Assembly: GCA_023386455.1 (NCBI GenBank)
Contig: JAEWJO010000687.1
Span: 1 to 11,008, forward strand
Origin: Pseudomonadota bacterium
GTDB lineage: Bacteria; Myxococcota_A; Polyangia; Haliangiales; Haliangiaceae
Length of the DNA stretch: 11,008 nucleotides
Direction of reading: 5' to 3'
Part shown: piece by piece, positions 1 through 7,772 of the stretch
How positions within the stretch are numbered: position 1 is the first letter of the stretch
Layout of the letters: each line of letters begins with the position of its first letter
Notes under the pieces: generated by a model
What the model was told of the DNA's origin: nothing
Database searches by the model: none
The model's input: the letters and a program-made list of their open reading frames with translations, nothing else
Position numbers and translations under genes: made by a program

Positions 1-2
1 TC

Positions 3-161
3 CCGAACCTGCGCGCGCTGCTCGCGGCGCTGCGCCGAGCCGATCGGATCCGGCGCGGCCTGTTCGTCGGCCTCGCGATCGTCATCGCGCTCGCGGCGGC
101 GGCAGGGCTCGCGTGGCGCGCGCGCCAGCTCGATGGCGATCGCGCCGGCGCGCGGCCGTAG
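3..161 (+). CDS. C-terminal end of a membrane protein (5' part outside window)
   Basis: Frame 3 is open from the window edge to a TAG at 159-161, giving 52 residues. It begins PNLRALLAALRRADRIRR, followed by one clear hydrophobic segment (residues about 19-38, GLFVGLAIVIALAAAAGLAW) and a short Arg/Asp/Gly-rich tail. The basic stretch just before the hydrophobic segment suggests a membrane anchor with its positive side in the cytoplasm. Myxobacterial Ser/Thr protein kinases often end their kinase domain with a similar 'LLAAL...RRR' stretch before one membrane helix, so a kinase tail is possible, but nothing catalytic is visible here. The gene converges on the permease with only 3 nt between the two stop codons. 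Function not assigned. Confidence 0.5.
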   Translation, partial: PNLRALLAALRRADRIRRGLFVGLAIVIALAAAAGLAWRARQLDGDRAGARP

Positions 162-164
162 CGC

Positions 165-958
165 TCACGCGAAGTCGCGGCGGTGGAACAGCACGCACGC
201 GAGCGCGAGCAGGCCGACGATCCAGCCGAGGCCGTGCAGGCACGACACGCCGACGTAGCTCCACGACACGAACGCGTCGTGGACGCTGACGGCGCTGCCG
301 TCGACGACGCGCCCCGACGGCGAGAACAGGTGGATGTCGGGCACGATCTCGAGCGCGACGCGCGTCGTCCAGCGGATCCAGCCGTCGGTCGCCTGCGCCG
401 CCGCCTCGATGTCCGGCGTCAGCCGCCCGAGCACCCACATGCCGAGCGCGAAGATGCCGGACAGAAACGGCGAGCTGAACGACGAGAAGAAGATCGCGAT
501 CGCGGCGACGGTCAGCACCTCGAACCACGACAGCACGATCGCGCGGGCGACCTCGCTCGTCAGCCCGACGCCCTGCGAGAGCTGCACGCCGACGGTCGTC
601 ACGCCGAACAGCCCGACGAGCACGGTGAGCACGAGCGCCATGCCGACGTACTTGCCGACGACGAACTCCCAGCGCTCGATCGGCTTGCTGACGATCGAGT
701 GGATCGTGCGCCGCTGGACCTCGCTGTAGAGCAGGAACACGCCGAGGAAGATCGCGGTCAGCGAGCCGAACAGCGAGATGCCGGCGAGACCGATGTCGCG
801 CGCGACGCGCGTCTCCTCGCGGACCGACATCTGGCCGAGCACGAGCGACAGCAGGCTCGCGCCGACGACGAGCACGACGATGCCGTAGAGCACGCGGATG
901 CGCGCGGCCTCGCGGAACGTGTTGAGCGCGATCGCCCAGATGCGCCCGAACCTGCCGG

Positions 959-962
<4 letters not shown>
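165..962 (-). CDS. ABC-2 type transporter permease subunit
   Basis: This 265-residue protein starts at ATG 962 (MTGRFGRIWAIALNTFREAA) and ends at TGA 165-167. The opening 'WAIALNTFREAARIRVLY' is typical of ABC-2 permeases of the NosY/CcmB-like sort. Hydrophobic segments lie near residues 25-44, 59-79, 104-126, 140-160, 164-181 and 238-258, so about six membrane helices. The cytoplasmic loop at 82-98 (VQRRTIHSIVSKPIERW) is the usual coupling region ('R.i..ilskPI.R..f'). A periplasmic loop of about 50 residues (184-234) precedes the last helix. The start codon overlaps the ATPase stop codon (ATGA, 959-962), so the two are translationally coupled and should form one exporter. The open frame continues upstream past the ATG, but that part is an out-of-frame reading of the ATPase. 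Substrate cannot be told from sequence. Confidence 0.9.
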
Positions 963-1924
<962 letters not shown>

Positions 1925-1933
1925 TGCCCCGCA

Positions 1934-1939
1934 AAGATA
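1934..1939 (-). promoter_or_regulatory. possible -10 hexamer TATCTT before the ATPase gene
   Basis: On the minus strand TATCTT (4 of 6 matches to TATAAT) ends 9 nt before the TTG start, inside the 18-nt gap after the TonB-like gene. It has the TAnnnT form seen before four other starts here. It could give the ATPase-permease pair its own near-leaderless transcript, in addition to readthrough from the TonB-like gene. No -35 element is recognisable, and the region that would hold one is coding. Weak on its own. Confidence 0.3.
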
Positions 1940-1942
1940 CCG

Positions 1943-2704
<762 letters not shown>

Positions 2705-2762
2705 CTACCTGCCAACGCCGGGTTCTTGGCGGTGGTCTATGGCACGTGCTGGCCGTGTCGCG

Positions 2763-2780
2763 ACCGGCGGCCTCGCCGGT
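2763..2780. promoter_or_regulatory. inverted repeat between the TonB-like gene and the permease gene
   Basis: ACCGGCG-gcct-CGCCGGT is a perfect 7-bp inverted repeat in the 101-nt divergent intergenic region (2705-2805). Its centre is about 20 bp upstream of the TAGAGT hexamer at 2792, so it covers the place where a -35 element would be. That position suits an operator, although GC-rich 7-bp palindromes also arise by chance. Elsewhere in the same gap a GCACGTGC palindrome (2742-2749) is visible and nothing else stands out. Confidence 0.35.
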
Positions 2781-2791
2781 GTCGCAGGGTG

Positions 2792-2797
2792 TAGAGT
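2792..2797 (+). promoter_or_regulatory. -10 hexamer TAGAGT, predicted leaderless start of the ion permease gene
   Basis: TAGAGT ends 8 nt before the GTG at 2806. With normal promoter geometry the transcript would begin at or within a few nucleotides of the GTG. No Shine-Dalgarno sequence is in range: the only purine-rich stretch, CAGGG at about 2785-2789, lies 16 nt from the start codon. The 11 bases TAGAGTGC(C/G)GCC are shared with the sua5 promoter. Confidence 0.6.
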
Positions 2798-2805
2798 GCC
2801 GCCGC

Positions 2806-4077
2806 GTGACCGGCGCGCTCGTTGTCTTCTGCGTGACGTACTTGCTGATCGCGAGCCGGCAGCTGCAGTTCCTGCGGCTCGACCGCCCGGCCGCATCGAT
2901 CGTCGGCGCGGTCGCGATGGTGATCGTCGGCGGCCTGCCGATGGAGCTCGCGCTGCGCGCGGTCGACCTCCACGTCATCCTGCTCCTGTTCGGCGTCCTC
3001 GTGATCGCGGCGTACCTCCAGGAGGCGCAGTTCTTCCGGCTCGCCGCGTATCTCGTCCTCACCCGCGCACGGTCCGCGCGCTCGCTGCTGTTCGGCCTGA
3101 CGTTCGTGGCCGGCGGGCTGTCGGCGTTCCTCGTCAACGACACCGTGTGCGTCGTGCTGACCCCGCTCGTCGTCGCGGTCGTCGTCGAGGCGCGCCTGCC
3201 GGCACTGCCGTACCTGCTCGCGCTCGCCGGTGCCGCGAACGTCGGCGGTGTCGTCAGCTTCAGCGGCAATCCGCAGAACATGATCGTCGGCGCGGCGGCG
3301 CACGGCACGATCGGATTCGCGCAGTACCTCGCGCTGACGCTGCCGATCGGTGTCGCGTGCCTCGCCGTCAACGCGGCGCTGATCGGCTGGCTGTTCCGCT
3401 ACGACCTGCCGAAGGATGCGCTTGTCGATCGCAAGCCGCCGAAGCCCGCCGTCGACAAGGTGCTCACGATCAAAGGCCTCGGCGCGCTCGCGCTGTTCGC
3501 GGGTCTCGCGCTCGCCGGCGTGACGCTCGCCGGCGCGGCGATGTGTGCGGCCGCGGTGCTGATGGTCATCGCGCGCACCGGCGCACGCGACGTGTTCGCT
3601 CGCGTCGACTGGACGCTGCTCGCGTTCTTCGGCGGGCTGTTCGTCGTCGTCGCGGGCATCGAGCACGCCGGGATCATGCAGGACGTGTTCGACGCGCTCG
3701 CGCCGGTCGTCGCGCGCGGCGACACCGCCGGCAACCTCGCGTTCATCGCGCTGATCGTCGTCGCGTCGAACGTCGTCTCGAACGTGCCTCTCGTGCTCGT
3801 CGCGGTCGCGTGGATCCCGCACATGCCGGAGCCGACCACCGGCTACATCATGCTCGCCGTCGCATCGACGCTCGCCGGGAACCTGACGCTGTTCGGCAGC
3901 ATCGCGAACATCATCGTGATGGAGGGCGCCGGCCCGCGCGGCGAGATCGGGTTCTGGCGCTTCTTGCGCTACGGCTCGGTCGTCACGATCGCGAACCTCG
4001 TGCTCGCGTTCGGCATCCTCGCCCTCGAGCGTGCACTCGGCATCCCGGCGCTTCTCGGGCTCACCTCCGGAACATGA
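2806..4077 (+). CDS. ion permease, ArsB/NhaD/SLC13-like (ion transporter superfamily)
   Basis: A 423-residue, strongly hydrophobic protein with about ten to twelve membrane helices. Two paired re-entrant motifs typical of the ion transporter superfamily are present: FLVNDTVCVVLTP (108-120) with SGNPQNMIVG (153-162) in the first half, and SNVVSNVP (321-328) followed by an LAGNLTLFGSIANIIV segment in the second half. NxP/NDT motifs of this kind line the transport site of ArsB, NhaD and SLC13-type carriers. Substrate is undecided: no arsR, arsC, sulfate or carboxylate gene is nearby, so I do not call it arsB. The start is GTG 2806, because a TAGAGT hexamer ends 8 nt upstream and hydrophobic sequence begins immediately after; an upstream in-frame extension from 2692 would cross the promoter and add a non-hydrophobic leader. 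Its last 17 nt overlap the 3' end of the opposite gene. Confidence 0.85.
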   Translation: MTGALVVFCVTYLLIASRQLQFLRLDRPAASIVGAVAMVIVGGLPMELALRAVDLHVILLLFGVLVIAAYLQEAQFFRLAAYLVLTRARSARSLLFGLTFVAGGLSAFLVNDTVCVVLTPLVVAVVVEARLPALPYLLALAGAANVGGVVSFSGNPQNMIVGAAAHGTIGFAQYLALTLPIGVACLAVNAALIGWLFRYDLPKDALVDRKPPKPAVDKVLTIKGLGALALFAGLALAGVTLAGAAMCAAAVLMVIARTGARDVFARVDWTLLAFFGGLFVVVAGIEHAGIMQDVFDALAPVVARGDTAGNLAFIALIVVASNVVSNVPLVLVAVAWIPHMPEPTTGYIMLAVASTLAGNLTLFGSIANIIVMEGAGPRGEIGFWRFLRYGSVVTIANLVLAFGILALERALGIPALLGLTSGT

Positions 4078-5137
4078 AGATGCCGTCGCGGTCGAGCTCG
4101 GAGACGTAGGCGCCTTCCTCGTCGGCGCGCAGCGACGGCGTCTTCAGTCCCGACGCGAGCTGCTCGGCGGCGGTCGCACCCGGCGCGAGGTGCATCAGGC
4201 GCTTGTCCTGACCGGCCGCGCCCTCGAACCAGTAGACGTGACCGCCGGCCGCGACGACAGGCTCCTGATCGACCTCGCGCCCGACCACCGCGATCGCACC
4301 ACCGGCCTTCGCGCGGCGGCGCACCTCGCCGGTGCCCTCGGCGTACCAGAACAGCGCGGTGTCGGTGACCGCGAGATCGACGATGCCCTTCTGACCGGTG
4401 ACGAGCGTCTTGGCCTTCGCGTTCGGTGTCTTCGCGAGCTTGCTGATCGTGCCCGCCCACCACGCGCCGATCCACAGCGCGTCGTCGTCGACGGCGAGCA
4501 TGAACTGCTCCTTCGGCCGTGTCGTGTGGATCCGCTCGGGCGTGCCGCCGGTGCGCGCGACGCGATACACGCCGGGGTTCGGAACGCCCTCGAACCCGGG
4601 GACGACGAAGTAGGCGTACTTGCCGTCGAGCGCGCTCATGATGCAGTCGGTCTCGGCGACGACGTGGCTGCCCTGCGTGCCGGCGGTGACCCGCATCAGC
4701 CTGGCGTGGTCGCAGTAGAAGACGCCCTGGGCATCGGCGACGAAGTCGAACGCGCCGTCGCAGTCGCCGACGCGCCGGGGAGCCCCGCCGGACTTCGGCT
4801 GCGCCATCACGCTGCCGGCGTCGCAGTAGTAGACGACACCGGGCGCGACCGCGAAGTGCTGCGTCGAGATGTCGGCGATCCGGGTCGAGCCGGCGATGCG
4901 CGGAGGTGGAGGCGTAGGCGTAGGCGGATCTGCCGCTGGTGGCGGGTCAGGTGGATCGTTCGCGACACTCTCGATCGGCACGGATGTCGGCACGGATGTC
5001 GGCACCGATGTCGGCACCGATGTCGGCGCCGCGGTCTTCGCCGGCTTCTTCTTGTTCAGCGTGAAGCGGAGCGCGAGCCCCAGCGCGACCACACCGACGA
5101 CGACGACCAGGAATTTCTTCACACCCAGTGATGACAC
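4061..5137 (-). CDS. membrane-anchored, Pro-rich beta-propeller protein, function unknown
   Basis: This 358-residue protein (353 if GTG 5122 is used instead of GTG 5137) has three parts. Residues 7-25 (KKFLVVVVGVVALGLALRF) form a signal-anchor helix. Residues 38-80 are a Pro-rich stalk with four tandem PTSV units and several PPP/PTP runs. Residues 96-358 contain seven repeats of about 35-40 residues with the pattern hydrophobic-Y/W, then G.I.R/K and GG, e.g. VVYYCDAGSVMAQPKSGG, ALFWYAEGTGEVRRRAKAGG and HVYWFEGAAGQDKRLMHL. This looks like a TolB/YWTD-type beta-propeller facing the periplasm. Four Cys (105, 126, 142, 165) lie in the first two or three blades. Myxobacteria have many such proteins of unknown role; I see no catalytic residues and a binding or scaffold role is only a guess. 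It follows the GST gene by 23 nt on the same strand and may be cotranscribed. Confidence 0.75.
   Translation of the reverse strand: MSSLGVKKFLVVVVGVVALGLALRFTLNKKKPAKTAAPTSVPTSVPTSVPTSVPIESVANDPPDPPPAADPPTPTPPPPRIAGSTRIADISTQHFAVAPGVVYYCDAGSVMAQPKSGGAPRRVGDCDGAFDFVADAQGVFYCDHARLMRVTAGTQGSHVVAETDCIMSALDGKYAYFVVPGFEGVPNPGVYRVARTGGTPERIHTTRPKEQFMLAVDDDALWIGAWWAGTISKLAKTPNAKAKTLVTGQKGIVDLAVTDTALFWYAEGTGEVRRRAKAGGAIAVVGREVDQEPVVAAGGHVYWFEGAAGQDKRLMHLAPGATAAEQLASGLKTPSLRADEEGAYVSELDRDGIFMFRR
4977..5024 (-). repeat. four 12-bp tandem repeats encoding (Pro-Thr-Ser-Val)4
   Basis: On the plus strand the unit is GGCAC(G/C)GATGTC. Units one and two are identical, as are units three and four, and the pairs differ by one base. 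The repeat lies in the stalk between the membrane helix and the propeller domain. Unit length is a multiple of three, so copy-number change alters stalk length without a frameshift. Confidence 0.9.
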
Positions 5138-5160
5138 GGCGAGCCCGCCGTTTGCACGAC

Positions 5161-5754
5161 CTACGTGTGCGGACGCGTCGACGCGAGGGAGGCCCGATCC
5201 TTCCACGCGGCGCGCACGCTCTCGACACCGGCTGCGCGCTCGGTCGGGTACGTCTTGCGGAAGTCCATCCAGTCGAGCGTGGTGATCAGCGCGAGCTCCG
5301 GCAGGCCGAAGCTGCCGGTGAACGAGCGCTGGTTCGGCGCGAGCTGCGTCGCGAGCCACGTGAAGATCGCGTCGGTGCGCGCGAGCTGCCGCTCGGCGTA
5401 CGGCGTGCCGTCGATCGCGACGCCGTCGCGCCGCAGGTAGAACAGCTGGATCACCGAGTCGAGCGCGGCGTCGACCGCGTTGACGAGGTTCTGCTCGTGC
5501 CATGGATCGCGCGGCGGCGCGAGGTCGCTCCATCCGCGCGTCGTGACCAGCCAGTCGATGATGACGCGCGAGTCGTAGATCGTGCGGCCGTCGACGACCG
5601 CGACCGGCACCTTGCGGATCGGCGAGACCTCGCGGAGCTGCGCCTGGCCCGCGTCCGTCGCGGTGTCGATGCGCTCGAGCTCGACGCCGACCTCGGCCGC
5701 GACGACACGCACGCGGCGCACGAACGGTGACGTCGTCGTACCGTAGAGCTTCAT
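5161..5754 (-). CDS. glutathione S-transferase family protein
   Basis: A 197-residue cytosolic protein of normal GST length. The thioredoxin-like N-terminal domain (1-73) starts MKLYGTTTSPFVRRVRV, with Ser9 of the SPFVRRVRV motif in the place of the catalytic Ser/Cys. The cis-proline is in KVPVAVVDG (Pro50), and the glutathione-contacting pair is Asp61-Ser62 in TIYDSRVIIDWL. The all-helical C-terminal domain runs from about residue 84. The family conjugates or reduces small electrophiles and peroxides with glutathione; the substrate is not visible. ATG 5754 is chosen because MKLYG is the standard beginning and the frame further upstream is antisense to sixA. It is divergent from sixA with 30 nt between start codons, and the propeller protein gene follows 23 nt downstream. 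Confidence 0.9.
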   Translation of the reverse strand: MKLYGTTTSPFVRRVRVVAAEVGVELERIDTATDAGQAQLREVSPIRKVPVAVVDGRTIYDSRVIIDWLVTTRGWSDLAPPRDPWHEQNLVNAVDAALDSVIQLFYLRRDGVAIDGTPYAERQLARTDAIFTWLATQLAPNQRSFTGSFGLPELALITTLDWMDFRKTYPTERAAGVESVRAAWKDRASLASTRPHT

Positions 5755-5761
5755 GCGCGGA

Positions 5762-5767
5762 AGCGTA
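5762..5767 (-). promoter_or_regulatory. -10 hexamer TACGCT, predicted leaderless start of the GST gene
   Basis: On the minus strand TACGCT ends 7 nt before ATG 5754, and there is no Shine-Dalgarno sequence in the 7-nt gap. It has the TAnnnT form seen before other starts in this window. A -35 element at normal spacing would fall in the first codons of sixA (about 5785-5790), where nothing resembles TTGACA. Confidence 0.45.
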
Positions 5768-5772
5768 CACGG

Positions 5773-5778
5773 TAGGCT
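5773..5778 (+). promoter_or_regulatory. -10 hexamer TAGGCT, predicted leaderless start of sixA
   Basis: TAGGCT (4 of 6 matches to TATAAT) ends 6 nt before GTG 5785, so the transcript should start at or next to the start codon. There is no purine-rich ribosome site. The -35 position (about 5750-5755, TTCATG) includes the start codon of the divergent GST gene. Only 5 nt separate this hexamer from the opposing TACGCT. Confidence 0.55.
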
Positions 5779-5784
5779 CGTGGC

Positions 5785-6246
5785 GTGGACGTCTACTTGA
5801 TCCGGCACGCCGAGGCGATCGACGAGACGCTCGAGCTGCGCGATCCGATGCGCCACCTGACGACGCACGGCCGCGTGCAGGCGACGTCGCTCGGCGATCG
5901 GCTGCGCTGGCTCGACTGCACGCCGACGGCGATCTGGACGAGCCCGCTCGTCCGCGCCGTGCAGACCGCCGAGCTCGTCGCGACCGCCCTCGAGTCGAAG
6001 CTGATCGTCGAGGTGAAGCCGGGTCTCGCACCGGGCGAGCCGTCGCGCGCGATCCTCGCCGCGGTGAAGGCGCTCCCCGCGGACGCGGTCGTGCTGCTCG
6101 TCGGTCACGAGCCGGGGATCTCCGCGATCGGGACGCTGCTCCTCGGCGCGGAGCTCGCCGCGCTCGGCAAGGCCGAGGCCGCGAGGATCGCCGAGGGCGA
6201 GCTGCGTTACCGCTGCGCGTGGGACGCCGAGGCGCCGAAGCGGTGA
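5785..6246 (+). CDS. sixA: SixA-type phosphohistidine phosphatase
   Basis: A 153-residue member of the histidine phosphatase (phosphoglycerate mutase-like) superfamily. It begins VDVYLIRHAEA, placing the phospho-accepting His8 and Arg7 of the RHG-type motif at the very N-terminus. The other phosphate-pocket residues are Arg57 in TSPLVRAVQTAE and His108 in VLLVGHEPGI. Length and the sequence LGKAEAARI near the C-terminus fit the SixA branch, whose members remove phosphate from phosphohistidine on signalling or PTS phosphocarrier proteins in the cytoplasm. No histidine kinase, HPt or PTS gene is nearby, so the partner is unknown. GTG 5785 is the only sensible start, since the first strand begins immediately after it. 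A 72-nt gap separates it from sua5, which has its own promoter-like hexamer. A general small-molecule phosphatase is the main alternative. Confidence 0.85.
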   Translation: MDVYLIRHAEAIDETLELRDPMRHLTTHGRVQATSLGDRLRWLDCTPTAIWTSPLVRAVQTAELVATALESKLIVEVKPGLAPGEPSRAILAAVKALPADAVVLLVGHEPGISAIGTLLLGAELAALGKAEAARIAEGELRYRCAWDAEAPKR

Positions 6247-6278
6247 TTTCGGACGATCGGACGGCGCACCGGCGCGCG

Positions 6279-6296
6279 TACGAGTACGAGGACGAG
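6279..6296 (+). repeat. three tandem hexamers (TACGAG, TACGAG, GACGAG) upstream of sua5
   Basis: Three direct 6-bp repeats lie in the 72-nt gap between sixA and sua5, 10 nt upstream of the TAGAGT hexamer and therefore across the -35 region. They may be a binding site for an activator or repressor, or chance in a GA-rich stretch. Otherwise the gap shows nothing. Confidence 0.3.
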
Positions 6297-6306
6297 GGCA
6301 ACGCGC

Positions 6307-6312
6307 TAGAGT
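6307..6312 (+). promoter_or_regulatory. -10 hexamer TAGAGT, predicted leaderless start of the sua5-purEK unit
   Basis: TAGAGT ends 6 nt before GTG 6319. The sequence from the hexamer, TAGAGTGCGGCCGTG, nearly repeats the one before the ion permease gene. No ribosome-binding sequence lies between. It would drive sua5, purE and purK together. Confidence 0.6.
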
Positions 6313-6318
6313 GCGGCC

Positions 6319-7290
6319 GTGCAGCGCGGGACCGATAGCCGTCGCGCCGCCGACGTGCTTCGCGCCGGCGGGCTCGTCGCATTTCCGACCGAGACGGTCT
6401 ACGGCCTCGGGGCCGACGCGTCGCGCGACGACGCGGCCGCGAAGATCTTCGCGGTCAAGGGCCGGCCGCGAGCACACCCGCTGATCGTGCACCTCGCTCC
6501 CGGCGCGACGCTCGACGACTGGGCGATCGACGTCCCCGACGCCGCGCGCCGGCTCGTCGCCGCGGCATGGCCCGGTCCGCTGACCGTGATCCTGCGCCGC
6601 GGCCCGAAGGTCGCGCTCGCGACGACGGGCGGCGCGGATACCGTCGGGCTCCGCGTGCCCGCGCATCCGCTCGCGCAGGAGCTGCTCCGCACGTTCGGCG
6701 GCGGCGTCGCGGCGCCGAGCGCGAACCGGTTCGGCGGCGTCAGCCCGACGACGGCCGATCACGTCGCGTCCGATCTCGGCGACGAGGTCGACTACATCCT
6801 CGACGGTGGCGCGTGCGACGTCGGCGTCGAGTCGACGATCGTCGACCTGTCGCGCGGCGCGCCCGTCCTGCTGCGGCCGGGTGGGATGCCGCGCGAGACG
6901 ATCGAGGCGATCATCGGACCCCTCGCCGCCGCCGACGCGCACGCACCCGCCGCGCCGGGCACGCTCGCGAGCCACTACGCTCCCCACGCCGAGGTGATCG
7001 CCGTCGACCCGCACGAGGTCCCGGCGGCGGTCGCGGCGGCGAGATCGACCGATCGCGTGGTCGCCGTCCTCGCGCCCCGAGCCGCATTCGCCTCGTGGGG
7101 GAAGCTCGATGTGCGTGCGTATCCGTTGCCCGACGATCTCGCAGGGATGGCGCACGAGCTCTATGCAGCCCTGCGAGATCTCGATGCGCTCGGCGTCGAT
7201 GTCGTGATCGCCGCGTTGCCTCCCGCGGTCGGCCTGGGCGAAGCTGTCGGCGACCGTCTCCGCCGAGCGGCGGGACCTCGAGGCGCATGA
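6319..7290 (+). CDS. tsaC: L-threonylcarbamoyladenylate synthase, Sua5/YwlC type
   Basis: A 323-residue enzyme making threonylcarbamoyl-AMP from threonine, bicarbonate and ATP, the first step of the t6A37 modification of ANN-decoding tRNAs. The YrdC-like domain (about 1-200) shows PTETVYGLGADA (23-34), the ATP/threonine-binding KGRPRAHPLI (47-56), AAPSANRFGG (131-140) with the conserved Ser and Asn, and VESTIVD (170-176). The linker PGTLASHYAP (213-222) leads to the extra Sua5 domain (about 223-323), so this is the long Sua5/YwlC form rather than the short E. coli TsaC form. GTG 6319 follows the TAGAGT hexamer and places the YrdC domain at the N-terminus. It overlaps purE by ATGA (7287-7290), which implies translational coupling to the purine genes. 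Confidence 0.95.
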   Translation: MQRGTDSRRAADVLRAGGLVAFPTETVYGLGADASRDDAAAKIFAVKGRPRAHPLIVHLAPGATLDDWAIDVPDAARRLVAAAWPGPLTVILRRGPKVALATTGGADTVGLRVPAHPLAQELLRTFGGGVAAPSANRFGGVSPTTADHVASDLGDEVDYILDGGACDVGVESTIVDLSRGAPVLLRPGGMPRETIEAIIGPLAAADAHAPAAPGTLASHYAPHAEVIAVDPHEVPAAVAAARSTDRVVAVLAPRAAFASWGKLDVRAYPLPDDLAGMAHELYAALRDLDALGVDVVIAALPPAVGLGEAVGDRLRRAAGPRGA

Positions 7291-7772
7291 GCAAACCCAA
7301 GGTCGGTATCATCATGGGCTCGCAGAGCGACTGGGCCACGATGAAGCACGCCGCCGACGTGCTCGACGAGCTCGGAGTGCCGTACGAGAAGCAGATCGTG
7401 TCGGCGCATCGCACGCCGGACCGGCTGTTCGACTATGCCGAGACCGCCGTCGAGCGCGGCCTCCAGGTGATCATCGCCGGCGCCGGCGGTGCGGCGCACC
7501 TGCCGGGCATGACCGCCGCGAAGACGCGCCTGCCGGTGCTCGGCGTGCCGGTGCAGAGCAAGATGCTCGCCGGCATGGACTCGCTCCTGTCGATCGTCCA
7601 GATGCCGAAGGGCATTCCGGTCGGCACGCTCGCGATCGGCGATGCCGGCGCGGTCAATGCGGGCCTGCTCGCCGCCGCGATCGTCGCGCTCCACGACAGC
7701 GCGGTCGCCGCCAAGCTCGATGTGTATCGCGCGAATCAGACCGCGCGCGTCCTCGGAGATACGCTGACGTGA
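7287..7772 (+). CDS. purE: N5-carboxyaminoimidazole ribonucleotide mutase (class I PurE)
   Basis: A 161-residue protein of standard class I PurE length. It moves the carboxylate of N5-CAIR to C4, giving CAIR in de novo purine synthesis. Signature motifs are GIIMGSQSDW (7-16), the active-site loop SAHRTPD (39-45, His41), the AGAGGAAHLPGM loop (64-75) and the MPKGIPVGTLAIG strand (106-118). The class I assignment (mutase, not AIR carboxylase) is supported by the adjacent purK. Its start overlaps the sua5 stop (ATGA) and its stop overlaps the purK start (GTGA), so the three should be made together. Confidence 0.97.
   Translation: MSKPKVGIIMGSQSDWATMKHAADVLDELGVPYEKQIVSAHRTPDRLFDYAETAVERGLQVIIAGAGGAAHLPGMTAAKTRLPVLGVPVQSKMLAGMDSLLSIVQMPKGIPVGTLAIGDAGAVNAGLLAAAIVALHDSAVAAKLDVYRANQTARVLGDTLT

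Noticed and set aside
2740..2755. TGGCAC resembling a sigma-54 -24 element upstream of the ion permease gene
   Set aside because: The required GC at -12 (TTGC) is not at the right distance; the sequence there is GGCC. The TAGAGT hexamer explains the start better.
2763..2780. Inverted repeat as a transcription terminator
   Set aside because: It has no T-run on either side and lies between divergent starts, where no transcript is expected to end.
2806..4077. Naming the permease arsB (arsenite efflux)
   Set aside because: The motifs are shared by several substrate families in the ion transporter superfamily, and no arsR, arsC or arsA gene is nearby.
5138..6382. Minus-strand extension of the propeller protein to 773 residues
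   Set aside because: It runs antisense or out of frame through the GST gene and sixA, is Arg/Ser-rich, and lies upstream of a clear signal-anchor N-terminus.
5755..7155. Minus-strand extension of the GST frame across sixA and sua5
   Set aside because: The added sequence is antisense to two genes with complete conserved motifs, and MKLYG at 5754 is a standard GST beginning.
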